The notes: generated from the sequence alone by a model not told the origin. DNA of 64,000 nt from Gillisella vitis (GCA_009744235.1 WPHV01000007.1:310001-374000), one strand, 5' to 3'; positions 1-9,494 are shown, numbered from the stretch's first letter. Numbers and translations: made by a program.

Positions 1-239
1 TTGTCAAGCATGATGGTTTTCAGTGCGGCTACTGTACGCCCGGGCAAATCTGTTCCTCCATAGCGGTGCTTGAGGAAATCAAGGCGAATATCCCAAGTCA
101 CGTGACGTCCGACCTCAACGGGCCTGCACAATTGACAGGCACCGAAATCCGCGAGCGGATGAGCGGAAACATCTGTCGATGCGGCGCCTATTCCAACATT
201 GTCGACGCCATTTCCGAAGTTGGAGGGATCAAGGCATGA
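1..239 (+). CDS. paoA: Aldehyde/xanthine oxidoreductase 2Fe-2S subunit, 3' end only (PaoA/YagT type)
   Basis: This is the C-terminal 78 residues of a small iron-sulfur subunit of a molybdenum hydroxylase; the reading frame begins at base 3 and ends with TGA at 237-239. The visible motifs are CGYCTPGQ and CRCGAYSNI, which supply the four cysteines of the second (helical) [2Fe-2S] cluster of the xanthine-oxidase family; the N-terminal plant-type cluster lies outside the window. In the family this subunit passes electrons from the Moco subunit to the FAD subunit. The stop overlaps the start of the next gene (ATGA at 236-239), so translation is coupled. The E. coli PaoA homologue carries a Tat signal, but that end of the protein is not visible here. 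Confidence 0.9.
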   Translation, partial: VKHDGFQCGYCTPGQICSSIAVLEEIKANIPSHVTSDLNGPAQLTGTEIRERMSGNICRCGAYSNIVDAISEVGGIKA

Positions 240-1186
240 GAGCTTTCACCTTTGAGCGCGCGCCCTCGATCGAGGCCGCAGTGAAGACGGCTGCTGCCAA
301 CCCGGACGCCAGGTTTATCGCTGGCGGCACCAACCTGCTCGATCTGATGAAACTCGAAATCGAGACGCCAACCCATATCATCGATGTGAATGGACTTGGT
401 CTCGATAAAATCGAATCCACTGATGATGGCGGTTTGCGTATCGGTGCCCTCGTGCGAAACACCGATCTTGCCGCGCACGGGACTGTTCGCCGTGACTATG
501 GTCTGTTGTCACGCGCCCTGGTTGCCGGTGCCTCCGGCCAACTTCGCAATAAGGCGACCACGGCCGGTAACCTGTTGCAGCGCACCCGCTGTCCGTATTT
601 CTATGATCCGAACCAGCCATGCAACAAGCGTCAGCCGGGCAGCGGCTGCTCGGCCATTGGCGGGTTCAGCCGTCAACATGCGGTTGTCGGGGTAAGTGAT
701 GCCTGCATCGCCACCCATCCCAGCGATATGGCAATCGCCATGCGGGCGCTCGATGCGACCATCGAAACAGTAAAACCAGATGGCAGCCGCCGGTCTATTC
801 CGATTGCCGATTTCCATCGTCTTCCAGGAGAGACCCCGCATATCGAAAGCGTATTGGAGCGCGGCGAATTCGTGACCGCCGTCCTGCTTCCACCACCCAT
901 CGGCGGAAAGCATATCTATCGAAAGGTCCGGGACCGGGCGTCCTATGCGTTTGCGCTGATTTCAGTCGGCGCTGTCATTCAAGCGGATGGTACGGGACGT
1001 GTTGCCGTCGGCGGCGTCGCCCATAAGCCATGGCGGATTGAAGCCGCAGAAGCGGAACTGCCAAGAGGCGCTCGCGATACGGCGAAAGCCATTCTCGCCG
1101 ATGCCCGTCCGACTGAACAGAACCGGTTCAAGGTCGATCTTGTAGAGCGTACGCTTGGCGCCGTCCTTTCCGAAGCAAGGGGGTGA
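236..1186 (+). CDS. paoB: Aldehyde oxidoreductase FAD-binding subunit PaoB
   Basis: A 316-residue FAD-binding subunit of the CO-dehydrogenase/xanthine-dehydrogenase family. I chose ATG 236, which overlaps the paoA stop, rather than the in-frame ATG at 179, because the conserved domain starts at [12 protein letters not shown] motifs are AGGTNLLDL near residue 29 and [14 protein letters not shown] near 108. Cysteines at about 119, 129, 138 and 157 (RCPYF, QPCNK, GSGCS, DACIA) match the extra [4Fe-4S] insertion known in E. coli PaoB and absent from ordinary XdhB proteins, which supports the PaoABC assignment. It sits between the 2Fe-2S and Moco subunits, with a 3-base gap to paoC. Confidence 0.9.
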   Translation: MRAFTFERAPSIEAAVKTAAANPDARFIAGGTNLLDLMKLEIETPTHIIDVNGLGLDKIESTDDGGLRIGALVRNTDLAAHGTVRRDYGLLSRALVAGASGQLRNKATTAGNLLQRTRCPYFYDPNQPCNKRQPGSGCSAIGGFSRQHAVVGVSDACIATHPSDMAIAMRALDATIETVKPDGSRRSIPIADFHRLPGETPHIESVLERGEFVTAVLLPPPIGGKHIYRKVRDRASYAFALISVGAVIQADGTGRVAVGGVAHKPWRIEAAEAELPRGARDTAKAILADARPTEQNRFKVDLVERTLGAVLSEARG

Positions 1187-1189
1187 CCC

Positions 1190-3388
1190 ATGAAGTTCGA
1201 CACACCTGCAACAACCAATCCAATCGACCGCCTCAAGGTCGTCGGTAAGCCGATTCACCGCATCGATGGTCAATTGAAGACAACCGGCCGGGCGATGTAT
1301 GCCTATGAGTGGCGTGATCCGAACACGCGTTATGCCTATGGCTACCCGGTTGGGGCAGCAATTGCCAAAGGCCGGATCAAAGCCATGGATGTGACAGCAG
1401 CCAGGAAAGCTGATGGCGTGATCTCTGTGGTGACAACTCTGGATGTCGGTAAGCGCGAGAAGGGCAAGTTCAATACTGCAAACCTGTTCGGTGGCGATGA
1501 AGTTCAGCATTATCATCAGGCAATTGCCGTCGTGGTCGCGGAGACTTTCGAGCAGGCGCGGGCTGCTGCTGCCCTGGTTAAAGTAGACTATGACGAGGAG
1601 AAGGGGACATTTGATCTCAGTGCTGCCCGAGAGACGGCGAAAAAACCGGATGAGTCCCAGAAGCCGGACACGGCTGTCGGTGATTTCGAAACAGCTTTCC
1701 GCACCGCTCCAGTCGCCCTTGAGCAATCCTATACGACGCCTGACCAATCCCATGCGATGATGGAACCGCATGCCTCAATTGCCGCTTGGGATGGTGACGA
1801 GGTGACCGTGTGGACATCCAGCCAGATGATCGATTGGTGGCGCTCTGATCTCGCCACAACCCTCGGCGTTGACAAGGAGAAGATCCATTTGATGTCGCCG
1901 TTTATCGGCGGCGGCTTCGGCGGCAAGCTGTTTCTCCGGGCCGATGCCGTTTTGGCCGCTTTCGCGGCAAGGGCGGCGAAACGCCCTGTGAAAGTCGCCT
2001 TGCCGCGTCCATTGGTGATCAATAACACCACCCACCGTCCGGCAACGATCCAGCGCATTCGCATCGGCGCTGAGCGGGATGGAAAGATCACCGCCATCGC
2101 GCATGAGAGCTGGTCAGGCGATCTTGCCGGAGGTGGTCCTGAGGTGGCGGTCAATCAAACGCGGCTTCTTTATGCCGGTGCAAACCGGATGACGGCCATG
2201 CGTCTTGCGACCCTCGATCTTCCAGAGGGCAACGCCATGCGCGCTCCGGGCGAGGCGCCCGGCCTGATGGCGCTGGAAATTGCCATGGATGAAATGGCCG
2301 AAAAGGTTGGCATGGACCCGATCGCGTTTCGCATCGCCAATGACACCCAGGTCGACCCGGAAAATCCCGAGCGCCCATTCTCGCATCGGGACCTGATCGG
2401 CTGTCTGAAGCGCGGTGCCGATCGCTTTGGTTGGGATAATCGACCGAAGGCCGGATCTCGCAGGCAGGGCAATTGGTTGATCGGCATGGGCGTCGCCGCC
2501 GCGTTCCGCGACAACATGGTCCTTCCATCAGGCGCCCGGGTCAAACTCGATAACCAGGGCATTGTTACAGTCGAGACCGACATGACCGATATCGGAACCG
2601 GCAGTTACACGATCATCGCCCAGACCGCCGCAGAAATGATGGGCGTTGGCATCGATAAAGTCGCCGTGCATCTCGGAGACTCTCGTTTCCCGATTTCAGC
2701 GGGCTCTGGTGGCCAGTTCGGAGCCAATTCGGCGACATCAGGCGTCTATGCGGCGTGTGTCAAACTTCGTGAGGCGATCACCCAAAAACTTGGTTTTAAC
2801 TCCGATGACATCGTTTTTGAGGATGGGAGCGTCAAAGCTGGAAACCGCTCGGTTCTGCTTGCCGAGGCCGTTGGCCCGGACGGGCTGGTCGGCGAAGACA
2901 CCATGGAGTGGGGCGATCTCACCAAGACCCATCAGCAATCCACCTTCGGTGCGCATTTCGTCGAGGTTGGCGTTGATGTCGCCACTGGCGAAACACGCAT
3001 CCGGCGCATGTTGGCAGTGTGTGCGGCTGGTCGTATCCTCAATCCGATTACGGCGCGCAGTCAGGTGATCGGTGCAATGACCATGGGTGCCGGAGGCGCC
3101 CTGTCGGAAGAACTGGTGGTTGATGCAAAGCGAGGCTTTTTCGTCAATCACGACCTTGCCGGATATGAGGTTCCGGTTCATGCCGATATTCCGCATCAGG
3201 AGGTTATCTTTATGGACGAAACCGATCCGATGTCATCGCCGATGAAGGCAAAGGGTATAGGGGAACTTGGCCTCTGCGGTGTCTCTGCGGCAATCGCCAA
3301 TGCTATCTATAACGCCACGGGCGTTCGGGTGCGGCACTATCCGATCACCCTCGATAAACTGATCGGTGGCTTGCCTGACATTGCCTGA
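1190..3388 (+). CDS. paoC: Aldehyde oxidoreductase molybdopterin subunit PaoC
   Basis: A 732-residue Moco-binding subunit that would oxidise aldehydes to carboxylic acids as part of a PaoABC heterotrimer. The family features are visible: the N-terminal part (DRLKVVGKP, KTTGRAMYAYEW), a Moco loop IGGGFGGKL near residue 240, the substrate-channel segment AMRAPGEAPG near 350, and the C-terminal KGIGELGLCGVSAAIANA whose Glu is the usual catalytic base. Start ATG 1190 follows a GGGGGTGA Shine-Dalgarno stretch. The maturation chaperone (XdhC/PaoD) that usually follows in enterobacteria is not downstream, so Moco sulfuration would need a gene elsewhere. A strong hairpin follows at 3451. Confidence 0.92.
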   Translation: MKFDTPATTNPIDRLKVVGKPIHRIDGQLKTTGRAMYAYEWRDPNTRYAYGYPVGAAIAKGRIKAMDVTAARKADGVISVVTTLDVGKREKGKFNTANLFGGDEVQHYHQAIAVVVAETFEQARAAAALVKVDYDEEKGTFDLSAARETAKKPDESQKPDTAVGDFETAFRTAPVALEQSYTTPDQSHAMMEPHASIAAWDGDEVTVWTSSQMIDWWRSDLATTLGVDKEKIHLMSPFIGGGFGGKLFLRADAVLAAFAARAAKRPVKVALPRPLVINNTTHRPATIQRIRIGAERDGKITAIAHESWSGDLAGGGPEVAVNQTRLLYAGANRMTAMRLATLDLPEGNAMRAPGEAPGLMALEIAMDEMAEKVGMDPIAFRIANDTQVDPENPERPFSHRDLIGCLKRGADRFGWDNRPKAGSRRQGNWLIGMGVAAAFRDNMVLPSGARVKLDNQGIVTVETDMTDIGTGSYTIIAQTAAEMMGVGIDKVAVHLGDSRFPISAGSGGQFGANSATSGVYAACVKLREAITQKLGFNSDDIVFEDGSVKAGNRSVLLAEAVGPDGLVGEDTMEWGDLTKTHQQSTFGAHFVEVGVDVATGETRIRRMLAVCAAGRILNPITARSQVIGAMTMGAGGALSEELVVDAKRGFFVNHDLAGYEVPVHADIPHQEVIFMDETDPMSSPMKAKGIGELGLCGVSAAIANAIYNATGVRVRHYPITLDKLIGGLPDIA

Positions 3389-3450
3389 CGTTGAGTTCAG
3401 CTTGTCCGACATTGTTTCTGAGCATTTTGGTCGCCACGACAGCTTATTAT

Positions 3451-3480
3451 GAGAAGAGCCATTGAAAAATGGCTCTTCTC
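3451..3480 (+). terminator. Hairpin after paoC
   Basis: A perfect 13-bp inverted repeat, GAGAAGAGCCATT / AATGGCTCTTCTC, with a GAAA tetraloop. It lies 62 bases past the paoC stop and before the next + strand gene. The following bases are ATCCCCTTA, so the T-tract is poor; the hairpin probably ends or protects the paoABC transcript but may not be a classical intrinsic terminator. Confidence 0.6.
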
Positions 3481-3625
3481 ATCCCCTTACTTTAGATCCT
3501 GACAGACTCACGCGCAGCATTTGGATCCACTCTTGTTCCGATCCGCAGTCCATATGTGCTAATAGCCAGATGATCGTTTCCGTGCGAACCGGGGTAAGGC
3601 CTTGTCGATGAACGGGTAACGGGAC

Positions 3626-5320
3626 ATGATCGACTTTCGCAACGTGATGAAGACTGCCTTTCGTATCAAGGCGCCGGTGCGTAGTGGTCGTGCGGATGAA
3701 GAGTTTGACACGGAGAAGGCGCAAGCGCTGGTTCGTATCATTATTGTCACCGGGACAATCAGTTACATTCTGCCAGCGATATTAATGGGAGCGACACCGG
3801 TCGAGGCATGGAACGTCGTGCCTCTTCTCAGCTATTATTTTCTGTTTTCTCTTGCGGCATACTGGTGGATAGCACGTTGGCCCGGCGAAAACAGAGTGCG
3901 CCGCGCCATTACCATTACCCATGACCTTGGTGCTCTGACCTTTACCATTGCCGTTGGAGGTCAAACGTTTCTGCCGCTGTTTGCAATCATGTTGTGGGTG
4001 ACAGTCGGCAACGGTCTGCGCTTTGGACCAGCATATCTCAAAATTTCAACGGCAGCCACGCTCGCCGGGATTGCCATTATCACCTACTTCAATGCCTATT
4101 GGCGCGAAAATCCCTTCATGGTCCTGACATTGGTGGCCACGACCGTCCTCGTACCCGCCTATATCTATGCTTTGCTTGGACGATTGCGCAAAGCCTATGA
4201 AATTGCCCAGGAGGCCAGCTTGTCGAAATCGCGGTTCCTGGCGCAAGCGAGCCATGACCTTCGGCAACCGATCCATGCCATCAGTTTGTTCACTGCTTGT
4301 CTGCGCGATGCCAACCTGCAGCCGAAAGAACTGCAAATGGTTGAAAATATCGACCGATCGCTCCAGAGCGTATCGCGCCTGTTCAAGTCGCTGCTGGATA
4401 TTTCGACCCTGGATAGCGGTAGGGTTACTCCGAAATATGAGAGGATCGCGATTGCCGAAGTGATCGATGACGTGTTGCGCCAGAACCGGGAAGCGGCGCA
4501 GCAGTGCGGCATTACATTGCGAACGGTCAGCTGCAGCGCGGTTGTGGAGATAGACAGGGCTCTTTTGACCACCATGGTGCAAAACATCGTCAACAACGCC
4601 ATCAAATATGCGGCGGGACGAGATGTCGTCATTGGTTGCCGGCATCGCGGTGGCCGGCTTGCTGTCCAGATCTGCGATCAAGGCCCCGGCATTCCCTGCG
4701 AACATCAAGCCAGGGTGTTCGAGGAATTCTACCAGGTGCGTGAGCGAGGCGACAAGGACATTGATGGGGTCGGCCTTGGCCTTCCGATCGTGCGGCGTCT
4801 CGGTCGCCTGCTCGACATTGACGTGGATTTGAAGTCGGATCCAGGCAAGGGAACCAGCGTCACGCTCGGCAACTTGCATGTGACGCATAAACAAGAATGG
4901 TCCCAATCGACCCTGGCGGCCGGGCACTATCCGGCGGCGATCGACGGGCTGCGCATATTGCTGGTGGAAGACGATGAGGCCGTATTGATCGCCACGGCAA
5001 GCCTGCTGCGAAAATGGGGATGCCACGTCCAGGCCGAGGCGACAATACCCAGGCATGTGGGGGACTTTGACCTGTTGATCACCGACTTTGATCTCGGCGG
5101 TGGCGTCACCGGCACGGAATGCATCCAGATCGTCCAGGACCTGATCGGCAGGCAGGTGCCCGCAGTGGTTATGAGCGGCCATGACGAGGGGCGGGTCAGA
5201 GAGGACCTGGGATCGGCTGATATTCCAATCCTGTCAAAGCCCGTGCGACCGGCAGAGCTTCGTTCGGTCGTCATGGTCGCGGCGCTGGAGACACGCAGGA
5301 TGAGAGAGACGAATTCGTAG
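3626..5320 (+). CDS. Hybrid histidine kinase with RpfC-like membrane sensor and receiver domain
   Basis: A 564-residue inner-membrane sensor kinase. About five hydrophobic segments fill residues 35-185; then HisKA with the phospho-accepting His210 in FLAQASHDLRQP, HATPase_c with N box VNNAIKYA (about 322-330), G1 DQGPGIP (351-357) and G2 GVGLGLPIV (381-389), and a C-terminal receiver from about 441 with acidic pair VEDDE and phospho-Asp near 487 (LLITDFDLGG). The lead-in SGRADEE..KAQALVRI before the first membrane segment resembles, from memory, the N-terminus of RpfC, the fatty-acid (DSF) quorum sensor of Xanthomonas; no rpfF-type synthase is in the window and RpfC's C-terminal Hpt is absent. 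It lies alone between paoABC and a LysR gene; its partner regulator is unknown. Confidence 0.85.
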   Translation: MIDFRNVMKTAFRIKAPVRSGRADEEFDTEKAQALVRIIIVTGTISYILPAILMGATPVEAWNVVPLLSYYFLFSLAAYWWIARWPGENRVRRAITITHDLGALTFTIAVGGQTFLPLFAIMLWVTVGNGLRFGPAYLKISTAATLAGIAIITYFNAYWRENPFMVLTLVATTVLVPAYIYALLGRLRKAYEIAQEASLSKSRFLAQASHDLRQPIHAISLFTACLRDANLQPKELQMVENIDRSLQSVSRLFKSLLDISTLDSGRVTPKYERIAIAEVIDDVLRQNREAAQQCGITLRTVSCSAVVEIDRALLTTMVQNIVNNAIKYAAGRDVVIGCRHRGGRLAVQICDQGPGIPCEHQARVFEEFYQVRERGDKDIDGVGLGLPIVRRLGRLLDIDVDLKSDPGKGTSVTLGNLHVTHKQEWSQSTLAAGHYPAAIDGLRILLVEDDEAVLIATASLLRKWGCHVQAEATIPRHVGDFDLLITDFDLGGGVTGTECIQIVQDLIGRQVPAVVMSGHDEGRVREDLGSADIPILSKPVRPAELRSVVMVAALETRRMRETNS

Positions 5321-5420
5321 CCGGTTCGGTCACACCGGAGTCTTCGTGGCGAGTGGATTGATTGATGTGCAGAATTACAATATTTATTCGGAATAAGATG
5401 TCTATTTTGAAATAATCGAG

Positions 5421-6323
5421 ATGAATGACTATAAAACGCTGAAAGTGTTTCTGCTGGCTGCCGAGAAGCGGAATTTTGCGCAGGTCGCCCGCGAACTCGA
5501 CATGACACCAGCCGCCGTGAGCCGGGCAATCGCCGCCTTGGAGCGGGATCTTGGTGTCCAGCTCTTCGTTCGAACGACCCGTCAGGTTGCCCTGACGACA
5601 GATGGCGCCATTTTTGCCGCTCAGATCCAGCCAGCGGTGGCCGCCTTGGATAGTGCGCGGCGCGATATCAAGAACGCAAACAAGTCTGATGAGGGACGGT
5701 TGCGGATCAGCGTTCCGACCTGGTTTGGCAAGGCCATACTGCCGCCGATCCTCTCCGGATTCAGGAGGCTCTATCCAAAAATGAGCTTCGAGATTTCCCT
5801 GTCGGATGGCCTGGTGAACATTGTTGACGACGATTATGACCTTGCGATCCGCATCTCCTCGCAGCCATCGGATAAGTTCACCATCTGGCGCAAGATCCAT
5901 ATCGTGCCGCGTATTCTTGTTGCCGCACCGGCAAGTAAATTCGTCGATATGCGGCATCCTGGCGAACTGACACCGGATGACTGCCTTGCCTATAGCGGCG
6001 AGAGCCGGCGGGAAAACTGGGTCCTGTCGGACGGTGGATCAAGCATGACGATTTCAGCCGGAGGGGCATTCAGCGCCAATAATGGAGAAGTTCTGGCTGA
6101 TATGGTGGCAGATGGCGCCGGGGTGGCGATGCTGCCGGGATTTCATGTTTCGGAACATTTGAAAACAGGGCGCCTGGTTCACGTCTTTCGAGGGTGGTCG
6201 CCGCCCGATCTATGGCTGACACTTTATTATCCGCCCTATCAGGCTCTACCGCCTCGGATCGCGGCTTTCTCGAAATTTTTCGAGGAGCAGGTGGCCGCCC
6301 AAATGAACACTTCGATTGAGTGA
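5421..6323 (+). CDS. LysR-family transcriptional regulator
   Basis: A 300-residue LysR regulator. The N-terminal winged helix-turn-helix (residues 1-65: FLLAAEKRNFAQVARELDM then AAVSRAIAALERDLG) is followed by a periplasmic-binding-protein-like effector domain typical of the branch that includes repressors of neighbouring oxidoreductases (RISVPTWFGKAIL near 92). The start at 5421 has only a weak Shine-Dalgarno, and about 100 AT-rich bases separate it from the kinase gene. It converges on the ChaC-like gene, whose stop is only 8 bases away. The target is not evident: no divergently transcribed partner adjoins it. paoABC or the upstream kinase are possible but unsupported targets. Confidence 0.88.
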   Translation: MNDYKTLKVFLLAAEKRNFAQVARELDMTPAAVSRAIAALERDLGVQLFVRTTRQVALTTDGAIFAAQIQPAVAALDSARRDIKNANKSDEGRLRISVPTWFGKAILPPILSGFRRLYPKMSFEISLSDGLVNIVDDDYDLAIRISSQPSDKFTIWRKIHIVPRILVAAPASKFVDMRHPGELTPDDCLAYSGESRRENWVLSDGGSSMTISAGGAFSANNGEVLADMVADGAGVAMLPGFHVSEHLKTGRLVHVFRGWSPPDLWLTLYYPPYQALPPRIAAFSKFFEEQVAAQMNTSIE

Positions 6324-6330
6324 TAACCTG

Positions 6331-7080
6331 TCAAAGACCTGCTGGCGTCTCTCCTGCTCTCTCTGTGACAGGCCCTACTGTGCCCATGGCCCTGTGACGC
6401 GCGGTTATTTCCGCAGCGACCAGCGCCTGCAAACGCCAGAGATTGCGGTCACGGATCCCTTCGGCCTGAAGGTCGACAATGGTCTTGTGGAGATATTCGG
6501 CGCATGATCCGCCCTCGCCGCAGGCGCTGGCTATCAAGGTCGCTGACTGCTCGTCAGGCAAGGGCTTGGTTAGTCCAAGCCGGCTGGTGCTTGCCCAGAA
6601 TGTCAGGGCGCGCTGAACTCCGTTTGCCGTCTTCACGTAAACCCAACGGACCATGCTCCTCACCTCCCGATACTTGATCTCCCGAGCGACGAGGGCGCGC
6701 AGATCCCGGCGGCATCGTTCAGCCGAAAGCTCGAAGACAATGCCATCGCACTGTCCACAGCGCTCCAGGGCTAGCATCAATCCGGGCTGTGTGCTGGTGG
6801 CGCGCCAGCGCTCGATTTTGAGGGAAAACGACCTGTGCCATCCGTAAGCGGTGGCGCGTTGGCGACTGGCTGGTTCGAATTCGGGATTCCAGATCAGCGA
6901 GCCATAAGCAAAAACCAGGAGAGGATCATTGCCCGCTTCGGTTTCAATCCTGTCGACGAGTTCATCAAGTTCAGCTTCCGTAAGGGGTGTCCAGCCAGGC
7001 TCCGGGCCGTCGTCGCGGACGCCTCTGATGGTCAGGGCAACAAGCTCGGGCGTTAACTGCATCATCGTATCAATCCGCAT
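6331..7080 (-). CDS. ChaC-like gamma-glutamylcyclotransferase
   Basis: A 249-residue protein of the ChaC/GCT2 family, which in known members cleaves glutathione to 5-oxoproline and Cys-Gly in the cytoplasm. The hallmark YGSL motif (VFAYGSLIWNP, about 57-67) begins the fold; further on there are YGWHRSFSLK, the GLMLALERCG segment and YREVRSMVRWVYV before a helical tail (SATLIASACGEGGSCAEYLH). The C-terminal LWRLQALVAAEI matches proteobacterial homologues. The start at 7080 is the first ATG; an internal ATGATG at 7065 is equally possible because neither has a clear ribosome site. It is transcribed toward the LysR gene and shares no operon. Confidence 0.82.
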   Translation of the reverse strand: MRIDTMMQLTPELVALTIRGVRDDGPEPGWTPLTEAELDELVDRIETEAGNDPLLVFAYGSLIWNPEFEPASRQRATAYGWHRSFSLKIERWRATSTQPGLMLALERCGQCDGIVFELSAERCRRDLRALVAREIKYREVRSMVRWVYVKTANGVQRALTFWASTSRLGLTKPLPDEQSATLIASACGEGGSCAEYLHKTIVDLQAEGIRDRNLWRLQALVAAEITARHRAMGTVGPVTERAGETPAGL

Positions 7081-7096
7081 TCTGACGAAAGATGAG

Positions 7097-7141
7097 AGTT
7101 TGCCTTGGGGAAGTGCAACCCGACTTTCCCGAAAGACAAAC
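7097..7141. repeat. Dispersed palindromic intergenic repeat, copy 1
   Basis: The stretch reads AGTTTGCCTTGGGGAAGTGC.. then AACCCGACTTTCCCGAAAGACAAAC. It matches copies at 21373-21417 (opposite orientation) and 44244-44289, whose shared form is AGTTTGTCAGGG..AA.. TGGAAMCCGGTTTTCC.GAAAAGACARAC. It sits upstream of the ChaC-like gene and downstream of the hydrolase gene. Confidence 0.6.
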
Positions 7142-7195
7142 GAAAATAAAAGAAGCGTGGCCGTGGCGGCTTTCCACCCCGGCCACGCCTATGGA

Positions 7196-8179
7196 TCAGG
7201 ACTTCACGAAAGCCAGCAGGTCGGCGTTGAGCACGTCAGCATTGACGGTCAGCATACCGTGCGAGAAGCCGGGATAGGTCTTGAGCGTACCATTCTTCAG
7301 CAGCTTGATAGCTTTCAGTGCTGCATCGGCGATGGGTACGATCTGGTCGTCCTCACCATGCAGAACGAGAGTTGGGACGGTTATCGTCTTCAGATCCTCG
7401 GTCTGCTCGGTTTCAGAGAAAGCCCTGATGCCGTCGTAATGCGCCTTGGCGCTGCCCATCATACCCTGACGCCACCAATTCTGGATCACGCCCTCCTGGA
7501 CTTTGGCGCCGTCGCGGTTGAAGCCATAGAATGGACCGGCGGGAACTTCGCGGAAGAACTGCGCGCGGTTGGCAGCCAGTGCTGAGCGGAAACCGTCGAA
7601 AACTTCCATCGGCAGGCCTTCGGGATTGGCGTCAGTCTTCAGCATCAGCGGCGGGACGGCAGACACCAGAACCGCCTTGGCGACGCGACCGGCTGGCTGG
7701 CCATGCTTGGCCACATACCGGGCGACTTCTCCTCCGCCGGTGGAGTGACCGATATGGACGGCGTTCTTGAGGTCGAGGGCTTCAACGACCGCGAAGGCAT
7801 CAGCTGCATAATGGTCCATGTCATGACCATCGGAAACCTGCGCCGAGCGGCCGTGGCCGCGCCGGTCATGGGCAATCACGCGGTAACCGTTGGCGAGGAA
7901 GAACAGCATCTGTGCGTCCCAGTCATCGGATGACAGCGGCCAGCCATGATGAAAAACAATCGGCTGGGCATCCTTCGAGCCCCAATCCTTGTAGAAGATT
8001 TCAACGCCGTCCTTGGTGGTGATAGTACCCATGGTCTTGTTTCCTTCGGTTGAGGTGTTGGTGGACGCAGCGAGCTTGGCTGCAAAGCTGAATGATGCGG
8101 TGAGCGCGGTCGCGGCGACGGCCGATCCGGAAAGCAGGACGCCACGACGTGTCAGGGAAAGAAGAGTGGTGTCGGTCAT
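7196..8179 (-). CDS. Tat-exported alpha/beta hydrolase, non-haem chloroperoxidase/arylesterase type
   Basis: A 327-residue alpha/beta hydrolase with a leader. Residues 1-45 form a Tat-like signal (twin arginine in TRRGVLLSG, hydrophobic run [14 protein letters not shown]). The mature domain begins at [18 protein letters not shown] (residue 50), has the oxyanion strand [14 protein letters not shown], the nucleophile elbow GHSTGGGEV (Ser about 145), the acid in [10 protein letters not shown] and the base in GFSHGML. Cofactor-free haloperoxidases and esterases share this pattern. Cytoplasmic homologues normally start at the internal Met (genomic 8032), so an alternative leaderless product cannot be excluded. 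It is a single-gene unit; substrate unknown. Confidence 0.88.
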   Translation of the reverse strand: MTDTTLLSLTRRGVLLSGSAVAATALTASFSFAAKLAASTNTSTEGNKTMGTITTKDGVEIFYKDWGSKDAQPIVFHHGWPLSSDDWDAQMLFFLANGYRVIAHDRRGHGRSAQVSDGHDMDHYAADAFAVVEALDLKNAVHIGHSTGGGEVARYVAKHGQPAGRVAKAVLVSAVPPLMLKTDANPEGLPMEVFDGFRSALAANRAQFFREVPAGPFYGFNRDGAKVQEGVIQNWWRQGMMGSAKAHYDGIRAFSETEQTEDLKTITVPTLVLHGEDDQIVPIADAALKAIKLLKNGTLKTYPGFSHGMLTVNADVLNADLLAFVKS

Positions 8180-8440
8180 GTTCGTGTCCTGCGATCTTGT
8201 TTCTGTATCGTCAGACCCCTTTGTTCGTCTGATGAGGGCATATTGCCGCCAAACATCCTTGCCAACAATTGCATTATTAATTGAGATTTAATTGCGATTA
8301 CTGAAATAATGGAGAGGGTCTCGGCGACAACCGCGTCGCGATGATTAACGCGAACGCGGCGACTTTTCCGGTTGTGCATACTCGCCTACCGTTGGGATTA
8401 ATGCCCAATGAGATTGGCAAGCTGCGAATTTTCCATCGTA

Positions 8441-9037
8441 TTACACGATCGTCGGGGTGATGCCGCCATCGACGCGCAGGGCAGCGCCATTCGTTGCAGC
8501 GGACAATGGGCTTGCCACATAGGCAACGAGATTGGCAATTTCCTCTGGCTCGATCATTCGCTGGATCAACGACCTCGGACGCTCCTTGGCGAAATATTCG
8601 CTTTCCATCGCGTCGGCTGACAGGTTTGGATCGCTCGCGACGCTGCGCATGAAATCCTCAATTCCGGCAGAGCGTGTGGTCCCCGGCATGACGGTATTGA
8701 CAGTGACACGCGTGCCCTTGTTGGTTGCAGCAAGGCCGCGCGAGATGGTGAGCTGCGCCGTCTTTGTCATGCCGTAATGGATCATGTTGGGCGGAACCAG
8801 CACGCCACTTTCGCTGGAGATGAAGATTATTCTTCCCCAATTTCGCGCCAGCATGTCCGGCAGGTAATGCCGCGAGAGCCTGATACCGCTCAGCACATTG
8901 ATCTCGAAAAACCGGCGCCAATCGTCATCGCTGAAATCCTTGGATTCGTAGATGCCGAGATTGTTGATGAGAATGTCGATCTTCGGGACTGCCGCAGTCA
9001 GCACGTTTGCCCCTGCTTCGGTCGCCGGATCGGCGAG
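8441..9037 (-). pseudogene. 5'-truncated short-chain dehydrogenase/reductase (pseudogene)
   Basis: About 195 residues of an SDR remain, from LADPATEAG through ILINNLGIYES, the Ser-Tyr-Lys region (IIFISSESG, then YGMTKTAQL) and the C-terminal SPLSAATNGAALRVDGG. The N-terminal Rossmann half, including the TGxxxGxG dinucleotide motif (roughly 60 residues), is missing; the sequence runs straight into the start of an oppositely oriented LysR fragment at about 9028-9037. No start codon with a ribosome site is present; GTG at 9004 is the only in-frame candidate. The active-site Tyr and Lys survive, but without the cofactor domain the product cannot work as a normal SDR. Confidence 0.75.
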
Positions 9038-9326
9038 ATTCAGGTTTTCACGAGGGCGGTGGAAGCGGGTAGTTTTTCCGAGGCGGCATGCCTGCTGCAG
9101 ATGACGCCGTCAACGGTCAGCAAACTCCTCAATCGGATCGAACAGCGATTGGGCGTCCGATTGCTGGAGCGGTCGACACGCCGATTGTCACTGACCGATG
9201 AGGGGCTGATCTATTACGAACGGAGTCTGGCCCTGCTTGCTCGGTGGACGCCGTCTGGCGCATCGCGTTCGTGTCTTTCTCGATTTCATGGCACCGCGCC
9301 TTCAAGGTTTCCTGCAACAGCGATAG
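9028..9326 (+). pseudogene. LysR regulator remnant with large internal deletion (pseudogene)
   Basis: Bases from about 9028 to 9240 encode a LysR helix-turn-helix (RIGEIQVFTRAVEAGSFSEA, STVSKLLNRIEQRLG, LLERSTRRLSLT, GLIYYERSLALL). From about 9238, in the next frame, the sequence encodes GGRRLAHRVRVFLDFMAPRL then QGFLQQR and TAG at 9324-9326, the typical LysR C-terminus. About 200 central codons (the effector domain) are gone and the two ends are out of frame. The start codon is also lost. Its orientation relative to the truncated SDR is that of a classic divergent LysR/target pair, with the shared promoter region deleted. Confidence 0.7.
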
Positions 9327-9494
9327 TTTTCTGCTGTGGGCGCTACGAGCACACCGTGTCTCATGCTACACTATCCCGCACGATGATAGCCGTTCGCTCA
9401 AAGCGCCGGTGTCCGTGGCGTTCGCATTGGTTGTCAATGCCTTGAAGGGCGACATTAAACTGTAGGCGTCGAAAAGTCTGAATAGAGATCGAAT

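Noticed and set aside
9129..9317. Minus-strand frame opposite the LysR remnant
   Set aside because: Most of it is antisense to the LysR helix-turn-helix and recognisable C-terminus, so it is not an independent gene.
9244..9465. 73-codon frame overlapping the LysR remnant
   Set aside because: The first part is the LysR tail read in the wrong frame; the remainder shows no recognisable family and no ribosome site.
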